From the NCBI GenBank assembly GCA_963745955.1, contig CAVUZI010000003.1:85636-149635 (forward strand): DNA of 64,000 nt. The letters are read 5' to 3'. Of this stretch, positions 34,525-42,731 are shown one piece after another (the stretch's first letter is position 1; each line of letters begins with the position of its first letter). The notes beneath the pieces are model-generated. The model was not told the DNA's origin. It searched no databases and was given only the letters and a program-made list of their open reading frames with translations. This stretch comes from Bog-756 sp963745955. Lineage in GTDB: Bacteria > Actinomycetota > Acidimicrobiia > Acidimicrobiales > RAAP-2. The position numbers and the translations under genes are program-made.

Positions 34525-34618
34525 TCACTCCCGACTCTTCGAGGCGACTCGCCCCGCAGACTCTTGAACGCCACGGTTCCCCTGGTATTCCAGCGGGTCC
34601 GGCCAGTAGGTTCTGGTC

Positions 34619-34918
34619 ATGGTCCTCGAGCATGCTGTCATCACCATCCGACCGGGGACGGCCGCGGAATTCGAGGGAGCCATGCTCCGGGCCCGGTCGG
34701 TCATCGCCGGGTGTAACGGGTTCGTCTCCCTGGAGCTCCACCGCGGGGTGGAGACGCCCGAAAGGTACCTGCTCCTGGTCGAGTGGGAGACCCTCGAGGA
34801 CCATACGGTGGGTTTCCGCCAGTCGGACTCGTTTCTCGAGTGGCGCTCGTTGATCGGGCCCTACTTCGAATCTCCACCCCTGGTCGACCACGTTGTGCCG
34901 GTCGACGGGCTGGACTGA
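34619..34918 (+). CDS. Antibiotic biosynthesis monooxygenase (ABM) domain protein
   Basis: A 99-residue ferredoxin-like dimeric barrel: HAVITIRPGTAAEFEGAML, FVSLELHRGVETPERYLLLVEWETLEDHTVGFRQS and LIGPYFESPPLVDHVVPV. The family includes small quinol or polyketide monooxygenases and heme-degrading enzymes. There is no partner gene that would specify the role. The stop is followed by a tandem repeat. Confidence 0.82.
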   Translation: MVLEHAVITIRPGTAAEFEGAMLRARSVIAGCNGFVSLELHRGVETPERYLLLVEWETLEDHTVGFRQSDSFLEWRSLIGPYFESPPLVDHVVPVDGLD

Positions 34919-34933
34919 GCCGACCAGGCAGTC

Positions 34934-34990
34934 GGAACGGGAACGGTGGGAACCGGAACGGTTGGAACAGGAACGGTGGGAACGGGAACG
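34934..34990. repeat. Degenerate ggaacggtgg tandem repeat
   Basis: Five to six imperfect copies of a 10-11 bp unit (ggaacgg(t/g)gg) lie between the ABM stop and the start of the next PPOX gene. Confidence 0.8.
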
Positions 34991-35016
34991 ATGGGACAGT
35001 CGACCGGGAAGGTCTG

Positions 35017-35439
35017 GTGAGCGCGGTGATCGACGAGCAGGTGGCGGGGGTGTTGCTGGCCGGCCGCCTGGCCCATCTCGTCACCCTCAATCCCGACGGG
35101 AGCCCCCAGGTCTCGCTGGTCTGGGTGGGGATCGACGGGGATCAGATCGTCTCCGGCCACATGGGCGCGTGGCGCAAAGTGCAGAACCTCCAGCGGGATC
35201 CGCGGGTGGCGCTCTCGATGGAGGCCGAGGGCAGGGACGCACGGGGCCTCGATCACTACCTGGTCGTCCACGGCCACGCCGAGGTGGTCGAAGGCGGAGC
35301 CGCACCGCTCCTACAGCGTCTGGCCGGTGTGTATCTCGGGCCGGGGGTGAAGTTCCCGCCGGTCGACGATCCGCAGCTGGGTTACGTGATGAGGATCACA
35401 CCCGAGCGTTTCGGTGGCGTCGGTCCATGGGCGGGGTGA
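35017..35439 (+). CDS. PPOX-class F420-dependent-type protein
   Basis: A 140-residue split-barrel protein. LAGRLAHLVTLNPDGSPQVSLVWVGIDGDQIVSGHMGAWRK then LQRDPRVALSMEAEG matches the F420-binding PPOX family. I chose the GTG at 35017 (VSAVIDEQVAG) because a GGGAAGG site precedes it; earlier in-frame codons only encode the Asn/Gly-rich tandem repeat. It ends RITPERFGGVGPWAG, a common family terminus. Confidence 0.85.
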   Translation: MSAVIDEQVAGVLLAGRLAHLVTLNPDGSPQVSLVWVGIDGDQIVSGHMGAWRKVQNLQRDPRVALSMEAEGRDARGLDHYLVVHGHAEVVEGGAAPLLQRLAGVYLGPGVKFPPVDDPQLGYVMRITPERFGGVGPWAG

Positions 35440-35459
35440 TCCGGACCTGAGCCACCGGC

Positions 35460-36536
35460 TCAATCGCCGTCCGCAACCCGGGCGGCGGCGGCCAGATGCT
35501 CGGTGAGCTCGGCCAGCGAGGTCCGGGCATTGAGGCCGCTGGTCGACGGCATGACATAGGCCGGGCGCCCGCCGATGGGCACGGGCTGCAGGCCGGCCAC
35601 CGCCTTCGGGTCGACCACCGTCCGCCAGCCGGAGAGGCCCGTGAAGCACACCGCACCGGGTTGCAGCCACTCCACCAGGCGCTCGACCCGGGCGAATCCC
35701 TGGCGGTACTCGTCTGCGGTCACCTCGGCCGCGGTGCGGGTGGCCCGCTTGGCGAAGTCGGTCATCCCCATGCCGTGCCCGATCAGGGCATCGATCGGAT
35801 CGCGGTCCCGGCCGACGATGCCGGCAGCCAGGGCGGCCGGCCAGAAGCGGTTGCCGGGACGGGCATAGCCGATCCCGACATCGGCCGAGTACGGCGAAGG
35901 GTTGATCCCGCAGACCAACAGGCGCATACCGGTGGTCACGGTGTCGGCCAGCGCGCAGGCCCGCACCGCCCGCAGCCGCACTTCGTCCCCGGAGACAGTG
36001 AGTGAGCCGGGTTCGACATCGAACCCGGCGCCGATGACCTGGTCCACCAGTCGGGACGGGGACCATCCGGCGAAGTAGCGCCCCCCGATGTCGTCGCCGG
36101 GCAGGTCGCTGCCTTCATACTCGCCTTCGAGCACCTGCAGTTCGAACGGTGCGCCGACGGCCAGCGCCCGGTGGAGGTCCCACAGCGCCAGCGGTAGCCG
36201 GTGTCGGGGGACATGGAGGTGGGTCATCCACGACCAGGCGCCGCCGATGGAATGGCGGGCGAAGGGGAGGTGCTCGACGTCGGCCCGGACGTAGAGGGCC
36301 TCCGGCACCTCGTTGCGGCAAGCGTCGAGCATGACAGCCGAGGCGTCGAGGGCGACCACCGGCGTCCCCAGGTGGGGGAGGTAGCGGCCCGCCCCGCACC
36401 CCACGTCCAGGCGGACGGACCCCGCCGCTACCCGCTGGCCGAACGCCTCCGCCTCGATCCGGCGGCCGGCGGTGGCATGGGTGGCCGCCCAGTCGAGGCC
36501 GCGCTCCTCATAGATGCCCACGGTGGCCCGGTCCAC
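35460..36536 (-). CDS. Methyltransferase / mismatch-specific uracil-DNA glycosylase fusion
   Basis: A 358-residue protein of two joined enzymes. Residues 1-205 are a class I SAM methyltransferase: VRLDVGCGAGRYLPHLG (motif I), VVALDASAVMLDAC and LPFARHSIGGAWSW. Residues 206-358 are a Mug/TDG-type uracil-DNA glycosylase: LLVCGINPSPYSADVGIGYARPGNRFWPAAL, MTDFAKRATRTAAEVT, VCFTGLSGWR and MPSTSGLNARTS. The reading frame is continuous with no internal start signal. The glycosylase would excise uracil or thymine from G:U/G:T mispairs; the methyltransferase substrate is unknown. Confidence 0.85.
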   Translation of the reverse strand: MDRATVGIYEERGLDWAATHATAGRRIEAEAFGQRVAAGSVRLDVGCGAGRYLPHLGTPVVALDASAVMLDACRNEVPEALYVRADVEHLPFARHSIGGAWSWMTHLHVPRHRLPLALWDLHRALAVGAPFELQVLEGEYEGSDLPGDDIGGRYFAGWSPSRLVDQVIGAGFDVEPGSLTVSGDEVRLRAVRACALADTVTTGMRLLVCGINPSPYSADVGIGYARPGNRFWPAALAAGIVGRDRDPIDALIGHGMGMTDFAKRATRTAAEVTADEYRQGFARVERLVEWLQPGAVCFTGLSGWRTVVDPKAVAGLQPVPIGGRPAYVMPSTSGLNARTSLAELTEHLAAAARVADGD

Positions 36537-36572
36537 GGGTCCGATCCTATGGGGGACCCGCTCATGCCCCGC

Positions 36573-37298
36573 TCACGGCTCGAAGCGATACCCCATCCCG
36601 GGCTCGGTCCGGAAGTGGCGCGGATGGGAGTGGTCGACCTCGAGTTTGCCGCGGACCCGTCCCATGAGCACCCGGAGGTACTCGGTCTCCGCCTCGTAGC
36701 CGGGACCCCAGACGTCGTGGAGCAGCTGGCGTTGCGAGACCAGCCGCCCTGCGTTCCGGACCAGCACCTCGACGATGTCCCACTCCTTGGGGGTGAGGTG
36801 GACGTCGACCCCGTCACGGGTCACCCGCTTCTCGACCAGGTCGACGGTGCAGCTCTCCAGCTCGACACGCGGGGCCTCGACGACATCGGACGACCGGCGC
36901 AACGCCGCCCGGAGCCGGGCCAGCAGTTCGTCCATCCCGAAGGGCTTGGTCACGTAGTCGTCGGCGCCGGCGTCGAGGGCCTCAACCTTGCTCACGCTCT
37001 GGTGGCGGGCGGACAGCACGATGATCGGCACCTTGCTCCAGCCCCTGATGCCCCGGATGACCTCGACGCCGTCGATCCCCGGGAGGCCGAGGTCCAACAG
37101 CACGACATCCGGGTGCCGGGAGGCGGTCCGGTCGAGCCCCTCCTCGCCGTTGCGGGCCACCATCACCTCATAGCCCTTGGCCGTGAGGCTGATGGACAGG
37201 GCCCGGAGCAAAGAGGTGTCGTCGTCGCAGACCAGCACCTTGGTGCCTGACTCCGCCCCGCCCCGCGTGGAGGGCGGTACCGTGCTCGTGGCGTTCAC
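36573..37298 (-). CDS. kdpE: Response regulator KdpE
   Basis: A 241-residue OmpR-family regulator. VLVCDDDTSLLRALSISL holds the acidic pocket, VVLLDLGLPGIDG the phospho-accepting Asp, DYVTKPFGMDELLARLRA the Lys, and LTPKEWDIVEVLVRNAGRLVSQRQLLHDVWGP to GMGYRFEP the winged helix. It overlaps kdpD by ATGA. KdpE normally activates kdpFABC under potassium limitation. Confidence 0.9.
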   Translation of the reverse strand: MNATSTVPPSTRGGAESGTKVLVCDDDTSLLRALSISLTAKGYEVMVARNGEEGLDRTASRHPDVVLLDLGLPGIDGVEVIRGIRGWSKVPIIVLSARHQSVSKVEALDAGADDYVTKPFGMDELLARLRAALRRSSDVVEAPRVELESCTVDLVEKRVTRDGVDVHLTPKEWDIVEVLVRNAGRLVSQRQLLHDVWGPGYEAETEYLRVLMGRVRGKLEVDHSHPRHFRTEPGMGYRFEP

Positions 37299-40093
37299 GG
37301 CGCCGGGGCCACCGGGGAGGCGGCGGCGGTGGTGGTGGCTCCGGGGGGCGGTGGGCCGGCCCCGACGGGGGAGTCCGGTGCCGGTGGGGCAGACCCGGCC
37401 GCGTTGGTCCCGCTGACCGGTTCGCCGGCCAGCTCGATCGGATCGACATCGGGGATGCGCACCACCATGGTGGTGCCGCCGCCAGGGGTGTCCTCGACGT
37501 CGAGGTCCCCACCCACCGCCTCCACGAAGCCCCGGGCCACGGCCAGCCCCAACCCGACGCCGCCGTGGTTCTCCGAGTCCCCGAGGCGCTGGAAGGGGCG
37601 GAAGATCCGGTCGCGGTCCTCGGGCCGGATCCCCGGGCCGCGGTCGATGACCCGGATGTCCACCCGGCCGGCCACCGGACCGGCTTCGATCCGGAGCCCG
37701 CTCCCTCCGGCGTGGACGAGTGCATTGTCGATGAGGTTGGCCAGGGCCCGCTCGAGGAGCACCGGGTCGGTGTGGATGCGGGGGAGGTCATCCTCGACAT
37801 CGACGACGACCTGGTCACCCCGCGGGCCCAGGCTGTCGACGGCCGCGTCGATCAGCTCGACGATGTCGGTGCTCTGGTGGAGGACGTCCATGGAGCCGGT
37901 CTGGAGGCGGCTCATGTCCAAGAGGTTCTCCACCAGGGAGTTCAATCGGTCGGCTTCGTCGTCGACGGTCTGGAGCAGGATCCGTGTCTCGTCGGGCCCG
38001 AACTCGAGCTGGTCGGAGAGCAGGCTGGACGACGCCGCCTTGATCGAAGCCAGCGGTGTGCGGAGGTCGTGGCTCACGGCGGCCAGGAGCGCCGACCGCA
38101 GCTGATTGGCCCTGGCCAACGAGTCGGCCTCGGCCGCTTCGGCGTGGAGGCGGTCACTCTCGAGAGCGGTGGCCAGCTGTGCCGCGAACGCGGCCAGGAT
38201 CTCGCGGTCCTCGGCGGTCAGGCCCGGACCCCGCAGGGCCAGGAGCTCGGCCCCGGTAAGGGGGAGTACCAGGGTGGCCTCGGCCGGTGCCCGTGGGGGC
38301 TGATCGCCGGCCTTCACGACGGTCGACCACCCCTCGGCCGGAGCCACGTTCCCGCCCGAGGCCGGGGCTGGGCCGTGGTGATCGGGCTCGGCCCGGAGCA
38401 CGGCGGCCGAATCGAGACGGAAGGCCACCAGCAGCTCGTCGAGCAACGCCGGAAGTGGATTGCCCTCGGGGGCGACCATCCGACCGGCCACCCGGGCCAG
38501 GGTCTGGGCATCGGTGCGGGCCTGGATGGCGGTGGCCGTCCGGCGGGCCGAGAGGTCCACCAGCACGCTCACCACCCCGGCGGTGACCAGAAACATGACC
38601 AGGGCCAGGATGTCCCGGGTATCGGTGATGGTGAACGTGTGGATGGGCGGTGCGAAGTAGTAGTTGGACAAGAGGAATCCGGCCAGGGCGGCCAGGGCCG
38701 CCGGCCAGACGCCGCCGATGGCGGCCACCACGACGACCAGCACCAGGTAGGAGCTCAGCGCCGTGGCCAGGCCGGCACCGCTCCGGTCGGCCGTCAGGAT
38801 GAGGGTGAGCAGCGGGAATCCGACCACACCGATCAGGAACGCGGCCACTCGGCGCCGCAGGGAGAGCGGTGAGAGCAGGCTGGGCCGGTAGCGCCTTGCC
38901 TTCTTCGATTGCCCATGGTTCTTCGACGGCCCATGGCCCCTCGACCGCCCATTGTCGCCAGGTGCTCCGTCGAGCTCGGAGTCGTCCTCCCCGTCCGGAT
39001 GCGAGTCGGCGTGCATCTCCCCTTCGGTGGCGATGACGTGCACGTCCAACGAGCCGCCGGCCGCCCGGATGACCGAGTTGATGACCGAGCCGCGGAGGTA
39101 CTCGTTCAGCCGGCTCCGGTGGGTGGCTCCCATCACCAGCTGGGTGGCGTTCTCGGCCCTGGCCACCTGTACGAGGGCCGGGGCCACGTCGGCCCCCACC
39201 ACTTCGACATAGCGCCCGCCCAGGTCGTCGAGCAGGGCGCGGTTGGTGACCAGACCCTGCGACCCGGGTCCGGTCAGGCTGTCGTCCGTGCGGACGTGTA
39301 CCCCGACCAGCTCGGCCTTGGTCCGCATGGCCATCCGGGCCGCACGCCGGATGAGCACGGTGCTGCCGCGTGAGCCGGTGAGCGAGACCACCACCCGCTC
39401 CTTCGTCTCCCACGGCCCGGCGATGTTGTGGCGCTCGCGGTAGTCGTTGAGCTCCTCGTCGACCCGGTCGGCCACCCACAGGAGGGCCAACTCGCGGAGG
39501 GCGGTGAGGTTCCCGGTGCGGAAGTAGTTGGCCAGGGCGGCATCGATGCGCTCGGGCGGGTAGACGTTGCCGTGGGCGAGCCTCCTGCGCAGCGCCTCCG
39601 GGGCCATGTCCACCAGCTCCAGCTGGTCGGCGGCCCGGACCACCGGGTCGGGCACCGTCTCGTGCTGGACCACCCCGGTGATCCCCTCGACCACGTCGTT
39701 GAGCGACTCGAGGTGCTGCAGGTTGATCGTCGAGATGACGTTGATGCCGGCGTCGAGGAGCTCTTCGACGTCCTGCCACCGCTTGGCGTGCTTCGATCCG
39801 GGCGCGTTGGTGTGGGCCAGCTCGTCCACCAGCACCAGCTCGGGCCGGCGCTCCAGCAGTCCGTCGACGTCCATCTCCTCCAGGGTCTGGCCCCGGTACT
39901 CGGCGGTACGCCGCGGGAAGATCTCGAGGTCGCGGATCTGGGCGTCGGTGTGGGGCCGCCCGTGGTCCTGCACCCAGCCGATGACGACGTCGGTGCCCCG
40001 CTCCTTCCTGCGCCAGCCCTCGTTGAGCATGGCGTAGGTCTTGCCCACCCCGGGGGCGGCGCCGAGATACAGCCGTAGCTTTCCCCGTGCCAC
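37295..40093 (-). CDS. kdpD: Full-length osmosensitive K+ sensor kinase KdpD
   Basis: 932 residues with the complete KdpD architecture. The N-terminal KdpD domain has GAAPGVGKTYAMLNEG (Walker A) and VLVDELAHTNAPGSKH (Walker B); a universal-stress-protein domain begins VVVSLTGSRGSTVLIRRAA; then four DUF4118 membrane segments near 415-510, a GAF-like region, the H-box AAVSHDLRTPLASIKAAS, and the N and G boxes LANLIDNALVHAG and GVGLGLAVARGF. A charged linker near 360-400 carries a GHGPSKNHGQSKK repeat. It is coupled to kdpE. Confidence 0.93.
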   Translation of the reverse strand: MARGKLRLYLGAAPGVGKTYAMLNEGWRRKERGTDVVIGWVQDHGRPHTDAQIRDLEIFPRRTAEYRGQTLEEMDVDGLLERRPELVLVDELAHTNAPGSKHAKRWQDVEELLDAGINVISTINLQHLESLNDVVEGITGVVQHETVPDPVVRAADQLELVDMAPEALRRRLAHGNVYPPERIDAALANYFRTGNLTALRELALLWVADRVDEELNDYRERHNIAGPWETKERVVVSLTGSRGSTVLIRRAARMAMRTKAELVGVHVRTDDSLTGPGSQGLVTNRALLDDLGGRYVEVVGADVAPALVQVARAENATQLVMGATHRSRLNEYLRGSVINSVIRAAGGSLDVHVIATEGEMHADSHPDGEDDSELDGAPGDNGRSRGHGPSKNHGQSKKARRYRPSLLSPLSLRRRVAAFLIGVVGFPLLTLILTADRSGAGLATALSSYLVLVVVVAAIGGVWPAALAALAGFLLSNYYFAPPIHTFTITDTRDILALVMFLVTAGVVSVLVDLSARRTATAIQARTDAQTLARVAGRMVAPEGNPLPALLDELLVAFRLDSAAVLRAEPDHHGPAPASGGNVAPAEGWSTVVKAGDQPPRAPAEATLVLPLTGAELLALRGPGLTAEDREILAAFAAQLATALESDRLHAEAAEADSLARANQLRSALLAAVSHDLRTPLASIKAASSSLLSDQLEFGPDETRILLQTVDDEADRLNSLVENLLDMSRLQTGSMDVLHQSTDIVELIDAAVDSLGPRGDQVVVDVEDDLPRIHTDPVLLERALANLIDNALVHAGGSGLRIEAGPVAGRVDIRVIDRGPGIRPEDRDRIFRPFQRLGDSENHGGVGLGLAVARGFVEAVGGDLDVEDTPGGGTTMVVRIPDVDPIELAGEPVSGTNAAGSAPPAPDSPVGAGPPPPGATTTAAASPVAPAP

Positions 40094-40267
40094 AGTCGAT
40101 CGCCTCCTGACCCTACGGTTGATCCACGGGACGCGTTTGCGCCCGCTGGAGCCCGGCGTCGTGCGCAGGCTGTGCGCTGACAGCTACCACGGCGCTCATG
40201 GACAGGTTACGCCCGGCATTCGGTTCTCCTGTCCGACCCATCGAGTCCGTCCGGCCCACCGCGACGG

Positions 40268-40963
40268 TCACGCTGTCGGCACCGGATCGGGGTTGAGGCT
40301 GTAGCCGACGCCGGGGATGGTCCGGATCAGCGTGCCCGATCCGTCGTCCAGCTTCTGTCGCAGTCGGTGCACGTAGGCATGGAGGTACGAGGCCTCGCGT
40401 CCATAACCCGTCCCCCACACCGCGGCCAGGATCATCTGGTGGGTGCATGTCTTGCCGGAATGGCGGGCCAGGAAGGAGAGCACGTCGAATTCCTTGGCCG
40501 TGAGGTCGACCGCGCCGCCCCGCACGTGGGCCTCGTGGTGGACGAGGTCGAGATCGAGCGAGCCGATTGTGATCGATGCCGGCGACGGCTCGTCGGCATC
40601 GGACTTCCGGTGGCGCAGCGCGGTGCGGATCCGGGCCTCGAGCTCGGCCATGCCGAAGGGCTTGGTGACATAGTCGTCCGCCCCGCCGTCGAGGGCGGCC
40701 ACCTTGCGGTCCTCGCTGCCGCTGGCCGACAGGATGATGATGGGCACCTCGCTCCACTGCCGGATCCGCTTGCACACGGCCTGACCGTCGACGTCGGGCA
40801 GGCCGAGGTCGAGCACGACGATGTCGGGAGAGGTGACCGCGGTCTGGGAGATCCCCTGTTCGCCGTTGACGGCGGTGACCACTTCGTGGCCGCCGGCCTG
40901 CAGGCCGAGGCGAAGGGCCCGAAGGAGGGAGGGGTCGTCGTCGATGACGAGCACTTTGGCCAT
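40268..40963 (-). CDS. Second KdpE-like response regulator
   Basis: A 231-residue OmpR-family regulator, close in plan to the neighbouring KdpE: VLVIDDDPSLLRALRLGL, VVLDLGLPDVDGQAVC, DYVTKPFGMAELEARIRT and the winged helix LTAKEFDVLSFLARHSGKTCTHQMILAAVWG. The gene follows the second kinase gene after 5 bp, so they form a cognate pair. The pair is divergent from kdpF-A-B-C and so is the better placed regulator of that operon. Confidence 0.88.
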   Translation of the reverse strand: MAKVLVIDDDPSLLRALRLGLQAGGHEVVTAVNGEQGISQTAVTSPDIVVLDLGLPDVDGQAVCKRIRQWSEVPIIILSASGSEDRKVAALDGGADDYVTKPFGMAELEARIRTALRHRKSDADEPSPASITIGSLDLDLVHHEAHVRGGAVDLTAKEFDVLSFLARHSGKTCTHQMILAAVWGTGYGREASYLHAYVHRLRQKLDDGSGTLIRTIPGVGYSLNPDPVPTA

Positions 40964-40968
40964 CTTCG

Positions 40969-42438
40969 CTATCTTCCCGCGCCGACCGTCGCCGCCATCG
41001 GCAACGTGAAGGCGAACCGGGCCCCACCGCCGGGTACGTCCTCGACCCAGATGTGCTCACCATGGGCCTCGACGAACGTCTTGGCGATGGTCAGTCCGAG
41101 TCCGGCCCGGCCCCCGGTGTCGAACCGCACGTACCGGTCGAAGACCGCCTCCCGCTCGGCTGCGGGGACGCCGGGCCCACCATCGGTGACCGAGAGGACG
41201 ATCCCGTCGCCGCGGACCTCACCGGCCACCGTGATCAGGCTGTCAGAGGGTGCGTAGCGGTTGGCATTGTCCAAGAGGTTAGCGAGTACCTGCCCGATCA
41301 GGAGGCGGTCAATGTCGACGTCGGGCAGATCGTCGGGGATCGAGATCTCGACGGGACGGTCGCCGAGCGTCGAATGGAGCCCGCTGAGGGCCTCGTCGAC
41401 CAGGGCGGCCACCGATGTGGGGCCTCGCCGGACCTCGAGGACGCCGGCGTCGATCCGGGTCATGTCGAGCAGGCTTGTGACCAGGCGGGTCAGCCGGTCG
41501 GTCTCGACGTCGATGAGGCCGTGGAGCTCGTCCATGTCCGCTTCCGAGAGCGGGAACACCGGATGCAGCAGCGTCGACGACGCCACCTTCATGGTGGCCA
41601 GCGGGGTCCGCAGGTCGTGGGAGACCGCCCCCATCAACGCATGCCGTAGCCGGTCGATCTCCTCCAGAAGCTCCGAGCGCAAGGCCTGCTCGCGCAGCTG
41701 GGCCCGCTCGAGGGCCAGGGCGGCGTGGTTGGTGAAGGTGCGAAGCAGGGCCCGGTCGGCCTCCGAGGCGGGCATCCCCCGCATGGCCAAAATCCCCACC
41801 GGGCGTCCGGAGGCGGACAGGGCCACGGTCCCCATCCCGTCCGTTGCCCCCGGCGCGGTCCCGAGGCTGACCGGCACGCCGGATTGGGGATCGAGCTGGC
41901 CGAGCTCATCAGGCGACAGCGCCTCGCCGTACGAGGCGGCGATCTCCAGCCTGTTGCCCTCGGGGACGAGCAGCATCACCCCGGGTACGTCGAACATGGT
42001 GCCGACGGCCCGCACGATGGTCTTCAGCAGCTCCTCGACCGACCGCTCGTCGACCAGCAGCTCGGACAGCTCGAAGAGCCGCTGCGCCTCGACGGTCCTC
42101 ACCATGGCCTCCGAGCGCGCCGACTCCAGGTTGGACACCACCCGGGCCACCGCCAGCATGACCATGGTGTACACCGCCAGGGCCACCCAGTCCTGGGCCC
42201 GTTCCACACCGAGCCGGCCGTAGGGCGGGATGAACCCGTAGTCGTAGACGACGAAACCGGCCAGAACACTCGACGCGCCGGCCGTGAAGCCGCCGATGAT
42301 CACCCCGGCCACGACGGGGAGCACGAAGACCAGGGCGGCGACGGCGATGCTCAGGTTGTCCCGCAGGGGCAGGAGCGCGGCCCCGAGCCCCAACGAGAGG
42401 GCGATCCCCACCATCGAACCGATCAGACGCCTGTGCAC
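40969..42438 (-). CDS. KdpD-like sensor histidine kinase lacking the KdpD N-terminal domain
   Basis: 489 residues. Four DUF4118-type membrane segments occupy about residues 10-105, then a GAF-type region (ELSELLVDERSVEELLKTIVRAVGTMFD), H-box GAVSHDLRTPLATMKVASS, N-box VLANLLDNANRY and G-box GLGLTIAKTFVEAHG. It equals the C-terminal half of KdpD; the cytosolic KdpD/USP sensory half is absent. A matching free-standing N-terminal half is encoded after kdpC. Together they look like a split KdpD. Confidence 0.9.
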   Translation of the reverse strand: MHRRLIGSMVGIALSLGLGAALLPLRDNLSIAVAALVFVLPVVAGVIIGGFTAGASSVLAGFVVYDYGFIPPYGRLGVERAQDWVALAVYTMVMLAVARVVSNLESARSEAMVRTVEAQRLFELSELLVDERSVEELLKTIVRAVGTMFDVPGVMLLVPEGNRLEIAASYGEALSPDELGQLDPQSGVPVSLGTAPGATDGMGTVALSASGRPVGILAMRGMPASEADRALLRTFTNHAALALERAQLREQALRSELLEEIDRLRHALMGAVSHDLRTPLATMKVASSTLLHPVFPLSEADMDELHGLIDVETDRLTRLVTSLLDMTRIDAGVLEVRRGPTSVAALVDEALSGLHSTLGDRPVEISIPDDLPDVDIDRLLIGQVLANLLDNANRYAPSDSLITVAGEVRGDGIVLSVTDGGPGVPAAEREAVFDRYVRFDTGGRAGLGLTIAKTFVEAHGEHIWVEDVPGGGARFAFTLPMAATVGAGR

Positions 42439-42488
42439 CTGACCATTGTCGTACGAATCCAGGCCTCCGGCCCCCGGGTCCGGAGCCT

Positions 42489-42506
42489 GTTCAGGTTTTA
42501 TTCAGG
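42489..42506 (+). promoter_or_regulatory. Putative KdpE box: ttcagg direct repeat
   Basis: ttcagg occurs at 42490 and 42501, an 11-bp period typical of OmpR-family tandem sites, with an AT-rich tttta between; a related gttcag follows at 42531. The site lies about 60 bp ahead of the first small kdp gene. Confidence 0.5.
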
Positions 42507-42560
42507 GCCGCCGGCCACTGTGAAGAGTCTGTTCAGAGCGGGAGGCGGATACTCGTTCCC

Positions 42561-42644
42561 ATGGCAGATTTCCTCGCAGTGCTCGGCATCATCGGCTTCG
42601 CCCTGGCGATGCTCGGACTCATCTGGGCCCTGGACCGGGTATGA
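42561..42644 (+). CDS. 27-residue membrane peptide at head of kdp operon
   Basis: An ATG frame of 27 codons: a single hydrophobic helix (FLAVLGIIGFALAMLGLIW) with an acidic residue at the N-terminus and a charged end LDRV. Its stop overlaps the kdpF start (ATGA). Similar small hydrophobic reading frames precede kdpF in other actinobacteria; the function is unproven. It may act as an extra KdpF-like stabilising subunit or a translation leader. Confidence 0.65.
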   Translation: MADFLAVLGIIGFALAMLGLIWALDRV

Positions 42645-42730
42645 CGGCCACCCAGGGCATTCTCCTCGGCATCGCCACGCTGATGTTCATCTATCTGGGC
42701 GTCGCCATGTTCAAGCCTGAGAAGTTCTGA
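42641..42730 (+). CDS. kdpF: K+-transporting ATPase subunit KdpF
   Basis: A 29-residue single-span peptide ending YLGVAMFKPEKF, comparable in size and C-terminus to E. coli KdpF, the lipid-like stabiliser of the Kdp complex. It overlaps the upstream small frame and lies one base ahead of kdpA. Confidence 0.82.
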   Translation: MTATQGILLGIATLMFIYLGVAMFKPEKF

Positions 42731-42731
42731 T

